A stretch of 64,000 nt of DNA from Hyperoplus lanceolatus (Eukaryota; Chordata; Actinopteri; Uranoscopiformes; Ammodytidae). Position 1 is the stretch's first letter, and each line of letters begins with the position of its first letter. This document shows positions 12,331-63,568 of this stretch, piece by piece. The notes below the pieces were generated by a model. That model saw only the letters and a list, made by a program, of their open reading frames with translations, made no database searches and was not told the origin of the DNA. The stretch is from positions 8,683,501 to 8,747,500 of the forward strand of contig CM049418.1 in assembly GCA_026929865.2 (NCBI GenBank), read 5' to 3'. Made by a program: the position numbers and the translations under genes.

Positions 12331-13948
12331 ATGTCGTTTTTATCTTTTATGTTTTTATAGACTCTATGGTTTGATCTATGTGAACCTTATACTATCTATG
12401 ATGTGAACCCCAAATTGCTTATTGTCGCTTTTTCTAAATTCAGTCCTTAAAAAAGGTAAAAATAAATAAATTAGTGGATTAAGACTTGTTTATTTTTAAA
12501 GCCCCCACTTAAATTTTATTACATTTTCAATGTATTTAAATTTTATTGATAGTCTCATTTATATATATAGTGTAATTATAGCTTTTTTGACAAGTTCAGA
12601 GTGCTTACTTTTCAAACAAAGCATGTGAAGTGGCTCTTCTCTCTTGGAATATAGAAATAGTCAGGAATTTGACATCACTGTTTTCTAGGAGGGTTTCAGA
12701 AACTTAAATTATACATGGTTCTCTACTACTTCATGTTTTTTCATGTTTTTTTTTACACTTTGCAGTCCTGCAGGTATGTGATGGAATTCCAGAATATACC
12801 ATCAATTAAAAATTAATTTCAAAAGTTAAATCTATTAACCAAAAGGAAAAGTTGCAAAGTACATTTATTGGTCTTGGCCAAAGTTGAATTAGTTGAAAAT
12901 GTGCCGATACTGCACATCCAAAGACGAATAAATAGCAGCTTAAGAATTGGAACTGACATCATGTATACATTTGGCACAAGGGATTTGTAGTCAGACATCA
13001 GTTGTTTTAAACAGAGCAGTCATGCTTTATTAGGACATCTAGACCAACAGCAAATGAAAGATTTAAATTAAAGCTTTCAACCAAACTCACAGCAGTCCTT
13101 GATGGTGACGTTGCACCTTCTCTAAACAGATGTGTTTATCCCACCTTTTTACAAAAACTCCCAAATATACATATATGGATGTTGTACGGCCTAAAATAAA
13201 CACACTAATGCAGCCTATCCTGCTTCTTTGAGCTTATGTGTTCATCATGAAATGTTATAATAGGTGTTTCTACTCATTTTAGAGGTGGGGGCGAGTTCAA
13301 TTCCCAGACCAGCTGGGAGTCTCCTGGCTAGGGTAAAGAAATGATGGGCTTTTCCCCTCTAAGTTGCCTTTGAGCAAGGCAAGGAGCCTTCAAATTATTA
13401 TTTTTATTACAAAACTCATTTGCAAAGGCCTAGAAATGAACCAGCCATAGGTAAATGTATTGCTTGATTTGTAGAGTCACATCACTGATATGATCGGAAA
13501 GGCCATTATGTGGCTAGAGTCATTTGGCAGGGAGAGGGACAATCAAATCTAGTGGGAATGGGATACAGTTTTAAGAAAAACCTTTAAGTGCAGACAAAGA
13601 CGGAAAAAGCAGATGATCTGATCTCCTGATTAAATACTGTTGTTGACTAGAGCGGATTTGTGCCACATAGAAAAATTAAGATTTTGTAGTTTGAATGAAC
13701 AACAGAGAGGCGTAGTTAGGCCAGTGTGGGACTAAATATGAGTATTTATAGTGGATAGAGGGCTATCTGTACAAACTGGTGAACGTGCTAGGTGTGGAAG
13801 GAAAAGAGAGAGAAATGTCCGAAAAGAGGAGCTTCACATTAGAACATTTGATGACAAAAAGCTACAGAGCCTCCAGTCTGCTTCTCACTTTCATTCACCA
13901 TCGTCCATTTTTATTTCCTCAGTGTCATGTAGTGCGCTCCCTTCAGTG
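12331..13948. other. ipo5-atg13 intergenic region and atg13 3' UTR
   Basis: AT-rich. On the atg13 strand a polyadenylation-type AATAAA lies at 13915-13910, about 35 bases past the stop. Others lie near 13029 and 12862, so the 3' end is ambiguous. No further gene seen. Confidence 0.45.
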
Positions 13949-23440
<9,492 letters not shown>

Positions 23441-23696
23441 TTTGCCACGACCCTGCAAACAATACAGGTCAAACCCACAATTATAAGAGGAGAACATCAA
23501 AATGAACTGCGGAAAAATACTGTTAAAGACCACCTGTCCGACAATTAGCTGAAGAAAATAGAGTCATTTTAAGGTAGATTAAAAAACTGTTATAGCGGTG
23601 TCATAAATAGTACAGATTCAATTTGTCATTGCATCCAAATATATATTAAATGGATTAACCCTTTTATGCATAGGGGCAACTAAAGTGTTCAGCTAT

Positions 23697-24078
23697 TTAA
23701 AGGTGCAGTGTGTAATATGACATCATCAAGAAAGTTCTACAAAGTTCTAGAATGCAACACTCCCTGGGTAACCCCAACCCTCTCGAATAATAACAGAAGC
23801 TACAGTGGCCTTCAAGGACAAGAACAATTCTAAATTTTAAACAATGCACCTGATGACATTCCAACTATGACACTTTCAAGATGGCGGCACTAGGACTTGG
23901 TCCAAAATATGCAGAAATATGGACATATATGAGACCCTTTCTATGGGAAAAATAAATCATTCAAAACGTTTTTTTCAGCTATTATGCACTAATTTAAATG
24001 TACTTATGGATATTATAATTACTTTCTACAAAATCTGCTAGGAAATAAAACCCAAAATTCTACACACTGCAGGTTTAA
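23697..24078. mobile_element. MITE with TGCAGTGTGTA ends, copy 2
   Basis: Upstream of the first atg13 coding exon, in its presumed 5' UTR intron. Nearly identical to 14133-14515 in the same orientation, with the same inverted ends. Differences are scattered substitutions and a short A-run change. Confidence 0.8.
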
Positions 24079-25779
24079 AAGCTGTTCAAATTAGTGTTTT
24101 ATATACGAAACGTAAAAAACAAATTCCATGTATGAAAAAAAGCTGGACGAGTGTGTTCACTATTCACGTATGAAGGGGCGAAAACACAAATATCAATCAT
24201 TTCTGAGAAAAAAAAACTGAGTAAATATAAGGTTAGGCTACAATATTTGAGAATTATTCCCACAATGCACACTTCTTAACGCCACGTAACACTAACAAAA
24301 CAGCTAGAGCACCAAAACCAAGACTCAAATAGGCTATGTTGAACACATTTACAGCGCTTGGCTATTAAACAATTATTTAACAGTGACAAAGCAGAAGCGA
24401 AGGATGCGAGGGAAAACAGTGTAACTGTATTGTTTTTAGCCTTTCTCATAGCAACTGCTGTTCTTGTTGCAAGTTAGCACGAGAGGCCTCCACGTTACAA
24501 GAAATGGCCCGAAACATGGAGGTCACAATGAACTACACACCCCGACATACACGGTACTACACCACCTTGAATATCAAAAAGGGCAACACTGTCATTTCAT
24601 TGGTATTTGTTTAACATTAGCCTATCACACACACAGCAGGCACTGGATGGGTGACCCAGTGGCACCACTAGCGTTAGCCTACCGTTAGCGAGCTAGGTAA
24701 AACACCACGCACTTTCCATCTATCTAAAAAAAACAGCACAGCACCACTTACATGAGCTTTTCCCCTAAGCGACGTGTCCTTTGTAAAAACACGAATTATT
24801 TTAACAATTATGACAAAGCAACGCCGTTCTCCGAGAACATTTACACGGTCAGTTCAGATGTACACAACATCAACAGCAGTAGTGCTACGTTTCTGTTTAT
24901 CTCCTCCATATCGACGTGTTTGGATCATAGCAGCACGTTCGCAAACGTAATTTCGTCTCTTATTATTGTAAACGTCTTTAAAATATTTAAAAAAAATACA
25001 AGGAACATGGGACGAGATGATAATATACAATACAATTTAAATGTGTGTGAGCAATCAAATATATTTTTTTATATAATAAAATGATCTGTTCATAAAACAC
25101 TTATCTTGTCGAATCTGCGAATGCACGCAGTAAACTGGGTATTCCTGCGCCTTGTTTTGGTTTTGCTCTGATAAATGCTGCATCACATTGCGAAAGGTAA
25201 TGAGCCATTTCCGTAATTATTTAAAATAAATGAACTATGCATGATTATGATTTTTATTCGCAGCTATTCAGCCACGTATGTCAGTATAATTGTCTCCATG
25301 AGCACGCGTGGACGAAATTAAGTAAGCTGTTCTTCAATGCGAACCAGCAAGTTAGCCAGTTAGCACGTCACGTCGGCCTGGCTTTCTTCGGTCATACAGG
25401 AATAACTCACGCTCACGTCAGTTGCGTACGCTTCAAAACATAGTAAAATCATACGTTTCCACAGTTCTTCAACCAGAAAACGTTGTATTGTATAAGCACT
25501 TCAATAGATGAACGTAAGCAAAAGACTTAATAGGCAGTATACACTACAAAAATAATTCCCATTACTTGTATGTGTATAAAATATGTAGATTTCAGAATGA
25601 ATCATTGATAACAAATGAATAAGATGCAAAGATCTTCCAAGCACATGTTATTGTGGCAGAAAATGTAGTTAAAGTATGTATATCGCATGGTTACACAATT
25701 AACCTATTCCACTATGAATGTGAAATAAGCAGAGGAGAGAAATGATTAGTTCAATGATTTATTTTTGTCCACACACAGC
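24079..25779. promoter_or_regulatory. Head-to-head region between atg13 and harbi1, with unresolved 5' UTR exons
   Basis: Both genes have a splice acceptor just before their start codons (about 23452 on minus; tccacacacag then CATGG on plus at 25779), so first exons lie here. Candidate donors are a minus-strand GTAAGT at 24751-24746 and a plus-strand AAAG|GTAATG near 25196. CpGs cluster at about 25090-25450, including CACGTCACGTCGG and CTCACGTCAG, a plausible shared promoter. The exact transcription starts cannot be read. Confidence 0.45.
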
Positions 25780-28700
25780 ATGGCGATCCCCATAGCCATC
25801 TTGGACTGTGATCTACTCTTACACGGTCGAGGCCACAAGACCCTAGACCGCTTTGACCTGGACTCTGTCTCAGACGACTTCCTCCTCACGCAGTTTGGCT
25901 TCCCCAGAGAGTTCATCCTCTACCTGGTGGAAATACTCCGAGAGGTGAGTAATCACATCTGATTAAAGCTATAGTGCGTAACAAGCCATTGCCGAACGAG
26001 TTGACACCAAGTCGATTAAGCCAATCAGCTCCACAAAACTCTCTCTGTATTTCTCAGTATGGCAGCATTTACAAACTGATGTCGCCCGTCTCTGACACTG
26101 GCGTAGGAGCTCAGAAAAATCCCAAGAAGCACCCATGAAATGTTGCTGTTGTTGATTCTACTGCTAAGAAAAAACCTGGACGTACCGCAGAAGGAATAAA
26201 ATCCATGCGTGATCAAAACGCTTACCTCGTGTAGATGCCACGACAATAGTTTAATTGTGTTTTTTTACGCTATGTACCATGTACAGTATTTTTGTCTGTG
26301 TGTCAGTCCCTGTGCAGGCGAACCCAGCGGTCGCGAGCCATCAGTCCTGAGGTGCAGGTGTTGGCTGCTTTGGGCTTCTACACGTCGGGCTCCTTCCAGA
26401 CCTCCATGGGAGACACCATAGGCATCAGCCAGGCCTCCATGTCCAGATGTGTGTCCCACGTCACCCAGGCCCTTGTGGAGAAAGAGGCCCTGTTCATCAC
26501 CTTCAACAAGTAGGATAATATATATATAATGTTGTTGTTATGTCACTTTTATGTCTCAACAAGTAGAGATGATATCACATGGACTGGAGGAGGTGATATC
26601 ACAAGGTGGAGTCAGCCATTCTGGAGATTGTTGTTGTCAAAATCACTTTTTTGTCCAAATCAGTGAATATCTCCTCAGGAGCCAGAGACCTGTCCACACT
26701 GTATGTAACGTACACTGTTAAAATACACAGCCTAGGCTCTGTAAACGGGCATCTGAAAAAAGGGGGCCCATTGTAGCTAGCAACATTCTCGTTTTAGCGC
26801 AGTCAGTACTGACAGGTAGTGTGGATTGTGAGGAGATATTCACTGATTTCGACAAAAAGTGACTTTCGACTACAAGCGTTCTCCAGAATGTCTGACTCCG
26901 CCTTTAATCAATATGACTGTTTCCTTAACAGAGATCCGGCCAGCAGACAGCAGACCATCGAGGAGTTTCAGAGGGTGTCGGGTTTCCCGGGAGTCCTGGG
27001 TGTGCTAGACTGTGTTCAGGTTTGCGATACTCTATTTATGAACACTATTAAACAGTATGACATTTAATTTAAATATCTCATGCTCGGGCGCTCCGGTGGC
27101 GTAGTGGATAGAGTGCGTACCATATTGGCTCCGGCCTTCGTTGCAGTGGTCACGGGTTCAAATCCGACCCGTTGAACTTTATTGAACTTTACTGCAGGTC
27201 ATCCCCCCTCTCTCTCTCTGTCTCCCCATTTCAACTCTGTACTATCTAAGAAAGCTTGAAAATGCCAAAAAAATTATCTTTAAAAAATAAAAATATTTCA
27301 TGCTTATTTAACTTTTTCCTTCGTTATATCATTTATAATTGATACTTTTTGGTGTTAATTAATTTTAATATAAGAAGTAATGTATATTTAAATTTAAAAT
27401 TAATTTATTTGGAGTCATGCATTCATGTTGAGAATTTTCCCATTCACAAATTTTACTAATAAAAATAGCATTTACACAATAAAAGTTAGCCTTTAGCACA
27501 TTTCTTATCCAAAGTATAAGTCTTGTTATGGCTAGTGGTGAGGCCGAATGTCTTTTCATGTGGCCCAGAATCCCTTGCGGCGCCCTCTGAACTAATGACT
27601 TTTTCACATGTTCTTCTCCAGGTAACCATCAAAGCTCCCAACAGTGAAGACTCATCCTACGTGAACAAGAAGGGCTTTCACTCTGTGGGCTGTCAGCTAG
27701 TGTGTAACGCCCGGGGCTTGTTACTTAGCGCAGAGACACACTGGCCCGGTGGACTCAAAGACACAGAGGTTCTGGAGAGGTCCGCCCTACACAAGACAAT
27801 GCAGGACGTACAAGAGGGCTGGCTGCTGGGTAGATAATATAATTTCAGACTCCTAGCATTGTTATGTAAGCCTCTGGAAGACCTGCTCTAAAATAGTAAA
27901 AAAAATATTTTTTTTTTCAAAAATACTATAAAACTTAGTTTAAAAAGAAAAACAGCTTTTTTTTACTGTCCGTTTGACAGGACTGTGTGGGTGTGGCCGT
28001 ATCAAACGGTCTCTATGGGAACAGTCGTTTTGTTTTTTTACTTTTTATAGAACCGTTCAGGCAAAGAAACTGCTGTGATTGGTTCAAAATACTTATTATG
28101 CAATAAGAACCAAAGCATAGCCCCCCTCAACTTAAATGACAATATCTTTAATTTGGACTGATAAATGTGCCAAACTCTTTTCAGATGCTTAGGCTACTAT
28201 CATGCAAATAACTCCCCAAATGACATAGTGAGAAGGCTTTTTCCTAAAGTGTGATTTCTGTGTATCCCTAGGCGATCGTCGTTACCCTCTAAGGAAGTGG
28301 TTGATGACTCCGGTGGACGAGCCAGAGTCCCCAGCAGAGTTGAGCTACAACCTGGCCCACACCGCTACACATGAGATAGTGGACCGGACCTTCAGAGCCA
28401 TCCAGACCAGGTTCAGGTGTTTGGATGGCGCCAAAGGATACCTACAGGTACAATGTCTTCTATCCTGGAGTTAGGATTGTTCACATCCAATCAAAACGTA
28501 CCATGCAGCATAAGTGCCACATTGAAGGAAAAATAAATAGAAATACTGCCGTAATATTATGAGAGAAAAAAGTAGTAATTTAACGAGATAACACTATTTT
28601 AATTTTTTTTTTACAAGATTGTAGTTGTATTTCACTACAAAAAAAGGCATAATATTACGAGGATGAAGTCATAATTTTAGGCTGTGTTATTTTTTTAAAT

Positions 28701-29162
28701 TTATTGACGTGGCGGCCATAATACTCCATCGTTTAGAAGAGATCAGATCACTTGTGTAATAAAGTATGTTGTTTATTCTTGTGAAAAAATAATCTTATAT
28801 TCATGATTTCTCTATTATTATGACTACAAACTAAGCAAGAACGTTCTCAGCGGGGGCGTTCTTGCGATTGCTTGTTGTCTTAAGTTCAATTCAAAGTAAA
28901 CACAGAGCAGCAGCCAGTACTGAAGTGAGAGCACACTGTCCCCCCTTTTCTGTCCTCCCAGTATTCTCCAGAGAGGAGTTCATCCATTCTGCTAGCTTGC
29001 TGCGTGCTCCACAATGCCTCCCTGCAGTCGGGGCTCGACGCCTGGACACTTGAGAGGACGGCGCCCATGGAGCAGCCAGAGAGCCACCAGCAGAGACCAG
29101 AGGACAGGGACGCACAGGCAGAGGCCACAAGACAGGAACTCATAACCAAACACTTCAGCTAA
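25780..29162 (+). CDS. harbi1: Harbinger transposase-derived protein HARBI1 (complete, 6 coding exons)
   Basis: Domesticated PIF/Harbinger transposase found as a single-copy gene in vertebrates. In vertebrates it interacts with the Myb-like protein NAIF1; its cellular role is not well defined. Exons: 25780-25944, 26307-26509, 26932-27019, 27622-27829, 28272-28447, 28962-29162. Frames join cleanly to 346 residues (human 349). Strong matches: [20 protein letters not shown] at the start, [40 protein letters not shown] (helix-turn-helix-like), [17 protein letters not shown], and [17 protein letters not shown] near the end. Of the DDE triad, D149 (LDCVQ) and D199 (GGLKDTEVL) are present. The third position, Glu in human (VIEKTF), is Asp259 here (IVDRTF). 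It is head-to-head with atg13, as in mammals. Confidence 0.97.
26602..26908. mobile_element. MITE, 'GGTGGAGT' family, copy 3, in harbi1 intron 2
   Basis: The longest well-preserved inverted arms of the family: ggtggagtcagccattctgg at the left against ccagaatgtctgactccgcc at the right, with 'cagtgaatatctcct' and 'aggagatattcactg' inside. It ends about 23 bases before the exon 3 acceptor (26930-26931). Confidence 0.8.
27086..27295 (+). mobile_element. tRNA-derived SINE in harbi1 intron 3
   Basis: An A-box-like segment (ggtggcgtagtggatagagt) and a B-box (gggttcaaatcc) form a tRNA-like head. A pyrimidine-rich body and a tail 'ccatttcaactctgtac...aaaatgcc' then A-rich follow. The tail matches the SINE at 59165-59345, so both belong to one family. 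Confidence 0.78.
27296..28271. other. harbi1 introns 3 (end) and 4, outside exon 4
   Basis: About 27890-28050 is an old repeat related to 15925-16050. The remainder is AT-rich with no recognised feature. Coding exon 4 (27622-27829) lies within this span. Confidence 0.4.
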
Positions 29163-29865
29163 CACTACTGCACATCAATGCAACTCAAACTGTTTAACAA
29201 TGAGAGAACTACATGCATTACAAGCTACACATTAAATAGACATAAAATGAACAATCACATGACAGAAATAGTTAAACTATGATCAAATAAGAGTAGAAAT
29301 TTGAAGTGCTTAGCCCTGCAAAAAAGGGATTCTTTTTCAAAGATCAACTAAAATAGAAAAGCATCCGTCATTAAAACGCCATTGAAAACTTAAAAACATA
29401 ACATTTGTTGCAAGAAAAGCTGACAGACACAGTGTTTGCTGATGCAGTTTTTTTATATTTTGCTGTTTCTACTCTACTGACTAAACTACAATAACATAGT
29501 AATATATGGAGGAACATGCAGGACACTATACAACCAACCAAGACAACAGGAGAGCCTGGCACATTTTCAATCACTCCCTTTTTTTGTTTTTTACAACCAT
29601 TCAAACTGTGCACAGCTGATGTGTTATCAAGCTTTCTTCACAGGTGGTAAAAGTATTATTATTTTTCAAAATACCTCACATCTTTACGTTACATCAACCC
29701 CCCCCCCCCAAAAAAAATACACAGATTTTCTCCCGCGCAATTCCACAGGTTAAAATCTCCATACAATACAAAAACAAAAAAGGCCCTTATTTACAACAAC
29801 TGCACGTCACGTTGTCATTCTGTATGTACACTGGTGCATTGAGACTGTTGAGGGTGAAAAGTGGC

Positions 29866-29955
<90 letters not shown>

Positions 29956-32056
29956 TAAACGTGTCACTGATTTAGGGCAGTACACAACAAATGAAACGGA
30001 CACAGAGACGATGAACATTTTTCGATGTTTGCAATGATTTTACAAGCCAGTTATTTCCACCAGGAATTGGACTGGGGCTATCAATAATTGTTTGATTTGT
30101 TTTCCTCACATTGTCAGAATAGTCGTGGAGAATGAAAGAACTTTATAAATGTCCTGGCGTTCTTCAAATAGTGGCAATAACAAAGCTATAGTGGTGTGTT
30201 TTCTTTTTTAAACTTCCTGGAATGTATCAAGTTCCCCTGAATTGGCTTTTTCTCAATATATACATACTTTCTACACACAGGAATAAATACAACATACACT
30301 GCTGTCGCATGGGCATATTTGGGAACACATTTCAATGCAAGATGATTTAGTGCTTTTAGGTTGTAGGGAGAATTTGCAGTTGGTTTGTGATGAATTTCCT
30401 TGCCGTTTGGGTCAAGAAACAGATTTTTATTAAAGGTTCAGTTGAACAAGCTAATTTTTTTTAAAGAGAGACTATTTCAATGCGACAGCAGTGTAACAAA
30501 CACTGTATTACAGTCAAAAGACACAAACAAATCATGTTCCATTTTTTACAGCATGTAACTTACACACTGCCATCTAAAACATCACATTGTCCTAAACACA
30601 CAACACACAATTTCCTTTTTTTTAATGCATAAAATATATATGCTCTTTTTTTGATGCTCAGAATATATTATAAGTATTTTATATAGTATTTATGAGTTTT
30701 TTTGTAAACATTATTTAGAAAAACAAAAATTACATTAACATAAACTAAGTCCAGTCTTTATTTTTTGTTGCATAAATTAAATATGCTCTTTTTTTTGATG
30801 CTGAAAATATATTACATACAACTTTTAATTCCATAAAAATACTTGTTTATGTCATGTTTCCCCAACCTCAGAATCCCCTTCTAATGGTCCCCCTTGGTAT
30901 GAAAATATGGTTTTCCTTTTTTGTCCGATTTATCTTCAGATATTTCAATTGATTTCAAAAATGGAAAAATAAAACATTGCATTTTTTTTGGGAACTCTTT
31001 ATCGTAAACACATTACACATTAAACCAAGGCTGGCTCGTGGCAAAGCTGAACTGGAAATGTTATTATCCGAGTACATCCACAGGGATTTTATACATCTGA
31101 AAAATCCTTAACTGTTAACGAATTTATGATTGGTTAAAAGTAAGAACAACTAGAGAGATGACAGAATTATTAATTACTATTTAAATAAAAAGTGTCTTTA
31201 CATAGTTTGAATCATGGTTGCTTGTGTGGGCTTTAGGTGCAAGGCCAAGCTGGTAATTTTTGAGTGTAAGGCACTTTAAAAATGGCACAGATTCCTTTCA
31301 AAAAGGATTATTTTTTTAATATAGTTGATAGCTAATTGAGTGACAGGTAATCAGCCAAAATGTTGATTAAGGATTGACTGAAGTCAGTTACCAAACCAGA
31401 ATGCCAAATATTGTCTGGTTCCAGTTTCTTATGTGATGATTTTCTGTGTTTTCTATCATTTCTAAAGCGTTTAAATATTTGGGTTATGACAGGCCTTTTT
31501 TATACTAATTCTCTGTAGACTGAGCAATTCATTGATACTATTTGAGTTGTTCTTTATAGAGAGTTTTATAAACTGATCATTTTGTGGTCATCCCTAAATC
31601 TGCATTATTAGGTCACAATATACACATGTTTTTATATATATACCATGCAAAGAGGATTTTGCTACCCTGTAGTTTGCAATGCTACAAAAAAAAATGTGTG
31701 GACGATTCTGGAAGCCAAAAGTAGCTAATACATGTTTAAGGTTTGTTATGACAAGACAAAAATCATTTGACTTGATCACAAATGAATTGAAATTAAACGA
31801 AAAGTCTCTCTAAAGTATTATGAATTAATTCTAAACTTAGGTTGTCTTCCTGATTTTTGAAACCAAATATTAATAGATAAGTGGGTATTCAAAATTGTAA
31901 CCATGTTTAAAAGATTAAAAATGGAAATTCCAATAAGGCGGTCCCTTTCCAATGCAATGTGTTGGGCTGGAGAGTGTGTGTTTGAGTGAGATGTGTGTGT
32001 TGGAGGTCTGGTCTCAGTAGAAGGGTTGATGATGGAATGGAGAGGTTTGGGCTGCG
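29163..32056. other. Convergent 3' region of harbi1 and creb3l1
   Basis: Tail-to-tail interval. It is AT-rich and largely free of recognisable transposons, which suits a long creb3l1 3' UTR on minus and a shorter harbi1 3' UTR on plus. Several AATAAA motifs occur on both strands, for example plus near 30283 and minus near 30427 and 30760, so neither end can be fixed. A (GT)n tract lies at 29869-29953. Confidence 0.45.
29869..29953. repeat. (GT)42 microsatellite
   Basis: Uninterrupted dinucleotide tract, probably inside the creb3l1 3' UTR. Confidence 0.9.
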
Positions 32057-60930
<28,874 letters not shown>

Positions 60931-61310
60931 TATGTCTGTCTGTGTCTGTCTTACAGCTCAGTAGCTATACGGACGTGTCGTCAATCTTCTCAAATCAACT
61001 CATTTAAACGAAGCCGTTTGTTTTGAGAGCGGCTGGCGCGTGCCTCGTTTGTATCCAGCTGTTTAGTTTTTACCGACACCGCCTCTCCTCCACCAAGGCG
61101 AGTCGAGCCAAGACCAGATGCTACTTTCTTCCCCTGAGCGACAAACTTCATGAAAATGTCGTAAATTCACATCCTTTTTTCTTCTAGTGGTGCTGCTGTT
61201 GCGACGGTGGGGACGCTGCTATCCATCCAGCTGTGTGCGTGCACCTCCAGCGTCTCCCCCCGCGTGCGCTCTCTCTTCCACGCGCCGATGAATATTCAGT
61301 GAACCCCGCC
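60931..61310 (-). promoter_or_regulatory. creb3l1: creb3l1 5' UTR and promoter region
   Basis: GC- and CpG-rich sequence directly upstream of the start codon, in contrast to AT-rich DNA beyond 61340. A CACGTCC/GACGACACG segment at about 60970-60982 is bZIP-site-like but does not match a full CRE. No TATA box was found, and the start site is not resolved. Confidence 0.5.
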
Positions 61311-62003
61311 CCTTCGTGACAAACCACGCCCACTACGCTGTTATAATACAGTCATGCCCAAAACCCATAAAGATGCATAAAAGTCATAGAATATGTTATT
61401 AAATTAAGAGAAACTTTGGGGCTATTTTATTGAATAAGGTTTTGCATACACAATATAGGCTAATGATAGACCTAATAATGATGACACACATCTCAAACTA
61501 AAACTAAGTTGGCAATTAAAATCTGCTTACAAATTATTATATTTGTGATAATAATACAATAATGTTATATAAATATTAGAATGAGTGTGATTTAAGATGA
61601 TGGTTGGTTAATTTACGGGTCGGTCTGGCTATGCGAGACTATGTTAATTTGGTAAATATTTTATTTTATTTTATTTTATTTTATTTTTGTGCATGGTGGT
61701 AATTGGACCAAAAGTCAAGGAAAAGGTCCACCAGTCCAGTAAACACTAGATTTTAGCAGAATGCAGGGGATGTAATGTTACCCCATTTACCATGGACTGC
61801 ATCATTTTGATTTGAGTTATTTTTAATATCTCTTAAAGAAATGTAAAAAAAAGATTGTATAACTTTTTCAAAATCTAATGTATTAAGGTCCACATTTACT
61901 GTTGAAAAAGACAAGTTTACGTCCTTCTTAAACGTGAATGTAGAGATACTGTTGGTTACTGCCTGCAGCTACAACACACACACCCACACACACACACCCC
62001 CCC

Positions 62004-62075
<72 letters not shown>

Positions 62076-62669
62076 CTCAAGCTGCAGATTGGGGAATGTA
62101 GAAATAGATAATGTATGCTTTTCCTTCCCATGATTGCACAGGCTTGCTTCTCTCATTCCTCCACTCTCATTACAGCCTATGGCTTGACAGAGATATTGAA
62201 ACACATATTGACGTGAAAATTACACTATTGTTTGATGGGTATGACAGGTGTGTGTGTGTGTGTGTGTGTGTGCCCTGCAGCTCTCTGACCTGACATCTGG
62301 GTAGATTTCTGTGACAAAGGAATGTATGAAGAGTATATTTGCAAGTGCTCTTTTTTTTATGAACACTGTGTATTGGGTTTTCTGCTTAAATTGACAATAC
62401 AGTTACAGTGATTGTGAGTGACGGTGTGAAGATATGATACAATTAAAATAAAAGAAATATACAAAAAACATATAGGAAAAAGAACCAAGTACTGTATATA
62501 TCAAAATAATTCAAATAACAATTCTTTATTTTATTATTTTTTTTCAACAAAAAAATCAAGTTTTCTTTATTGACAGAATTAAATGTCTCAACAACCGGAC
62601 TGCCACCACATTTGGTGCAACATATCATGGTTACCAGAGAAACTTTGGTGATATTATGACTTTCATATA
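61311..62669. other. Upstream of creb3l1, unassigned
   Basis: (ttta)n-like run at 61660-61685, a MITE right-end fragment at about 61622-61641, CA tract with a C-run at 61974-62077, GT tract at 62249-62271. No gene recognised. Confidence 0.4.
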
Positions 62670-63566
62670 CACTCACCGGCCACTTTATTAGGTACACCTG
62701 TTCGATGGCTTATAAAAACAAAAAGCTAATCAGCCAATCACATGGCAGCAATTTAATTCATTTAGGCATTTAGATGCGGTCAAGACAATGTACTGAAGTC
62801 AAACCGAGCATCAGAATGGGGAAGAAAGGGGATTTAGGTGACTTTGAACGTGGCATGGTTGATGTTGCACGGCAGGATGGATCCATACTTTCATGTTGTT
62901 TACGCCAAATTCTGAACCTGCCATCTGAATGTTGCAACTGAAATCGAGACTCATCAGACCAGGCATGATTTTTCAATCTTCTATTGTCCAATATTGGGAG
63001 ATGCTGTGAGAATTGTAGCCTCATTTTCCTGTTTTTAGCTGACAGGACTGGCATCCGGTGGGGTCTTCTGTTGCTGTAGCCCATCTGCTTCAAAGTTGGT
63101 CGTGTTTTGCGTTCAGAGATGGTATTCTGCATACCCTGGTTGTAACGAGTGGTTATTTGAGTTACCGTTGCGTTTATATCATCTCAAACCAGTATGCCCA
63201 TCCTCCACTGACCTCTGACTTCAACAAGGCATTTTACATCCACACAAATGCCGCTCACTTGGTATTTTTTCTTTTTCGGACCATTCTCTGTAAACCCTAG
63301 AGATGGTTTAGAGTGAAAATCCCAGTAGATCAGCAGTTTCTGAAATTCTCAGAGCAGCCCTTCTGGCACCCTCAACATTGCCATGTTCAAAGTCACTTAA
63401 AACCCCTTTCTTCCCCATTCTGTTGCTCGGTTTCAACCTCAATTAAGTTATCCCGTCCAGGTCTACATGCCTAAATGCATTGAGTTTATGCCATGTGATT
63501 GGCTGATTAGTTATATGTGTTAACAAGAAAATGAACCACTGTACCTAATGAAGTGGCCGGTGAGTG
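62670..63566. mobile_element. Rearranged Tc1-type transposon with two copies of its 5' end
   Basis: Flanked by TA on both sides (62668-62669, 63567-63568). Ends CACTCACCGGCCACTTTATT and AATGAAGTGGCCGGTGAGTG. Reading leftwards from 63566, the element's 5' end, transposase start and about half the transposase follow, with recognisable RPTLKQMGYSNRRPHRMPVL, a SDESRF-type motif and RIWRKQHESMDPS near 62870-63115. At about 62865 the sequence switches to a second, inverted copy of the same 5' end (62670-62865), including 'cagaatggggaagaaagggg' and 'tgactttgaacgtggcatgg'. The 3' half of the transposase is absent and the frame is decayed, so the copy is inactive. Confidence 0.85.
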
Positions 63567-63568
63567 TA

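Noticed and set aside
27102-27175. Possible functional tRNA gene from A-box and B-box
   Set aside because: The stems do not close as a tRNA, and the 3' body and tail match a SINE at 59165-59345.
62770-63132. 120-residue open frame as a host gene
   Set aside because: Its sequence is Tc1-type transposase within an element with TIRs and TA flanks; it is a decayed fragment.
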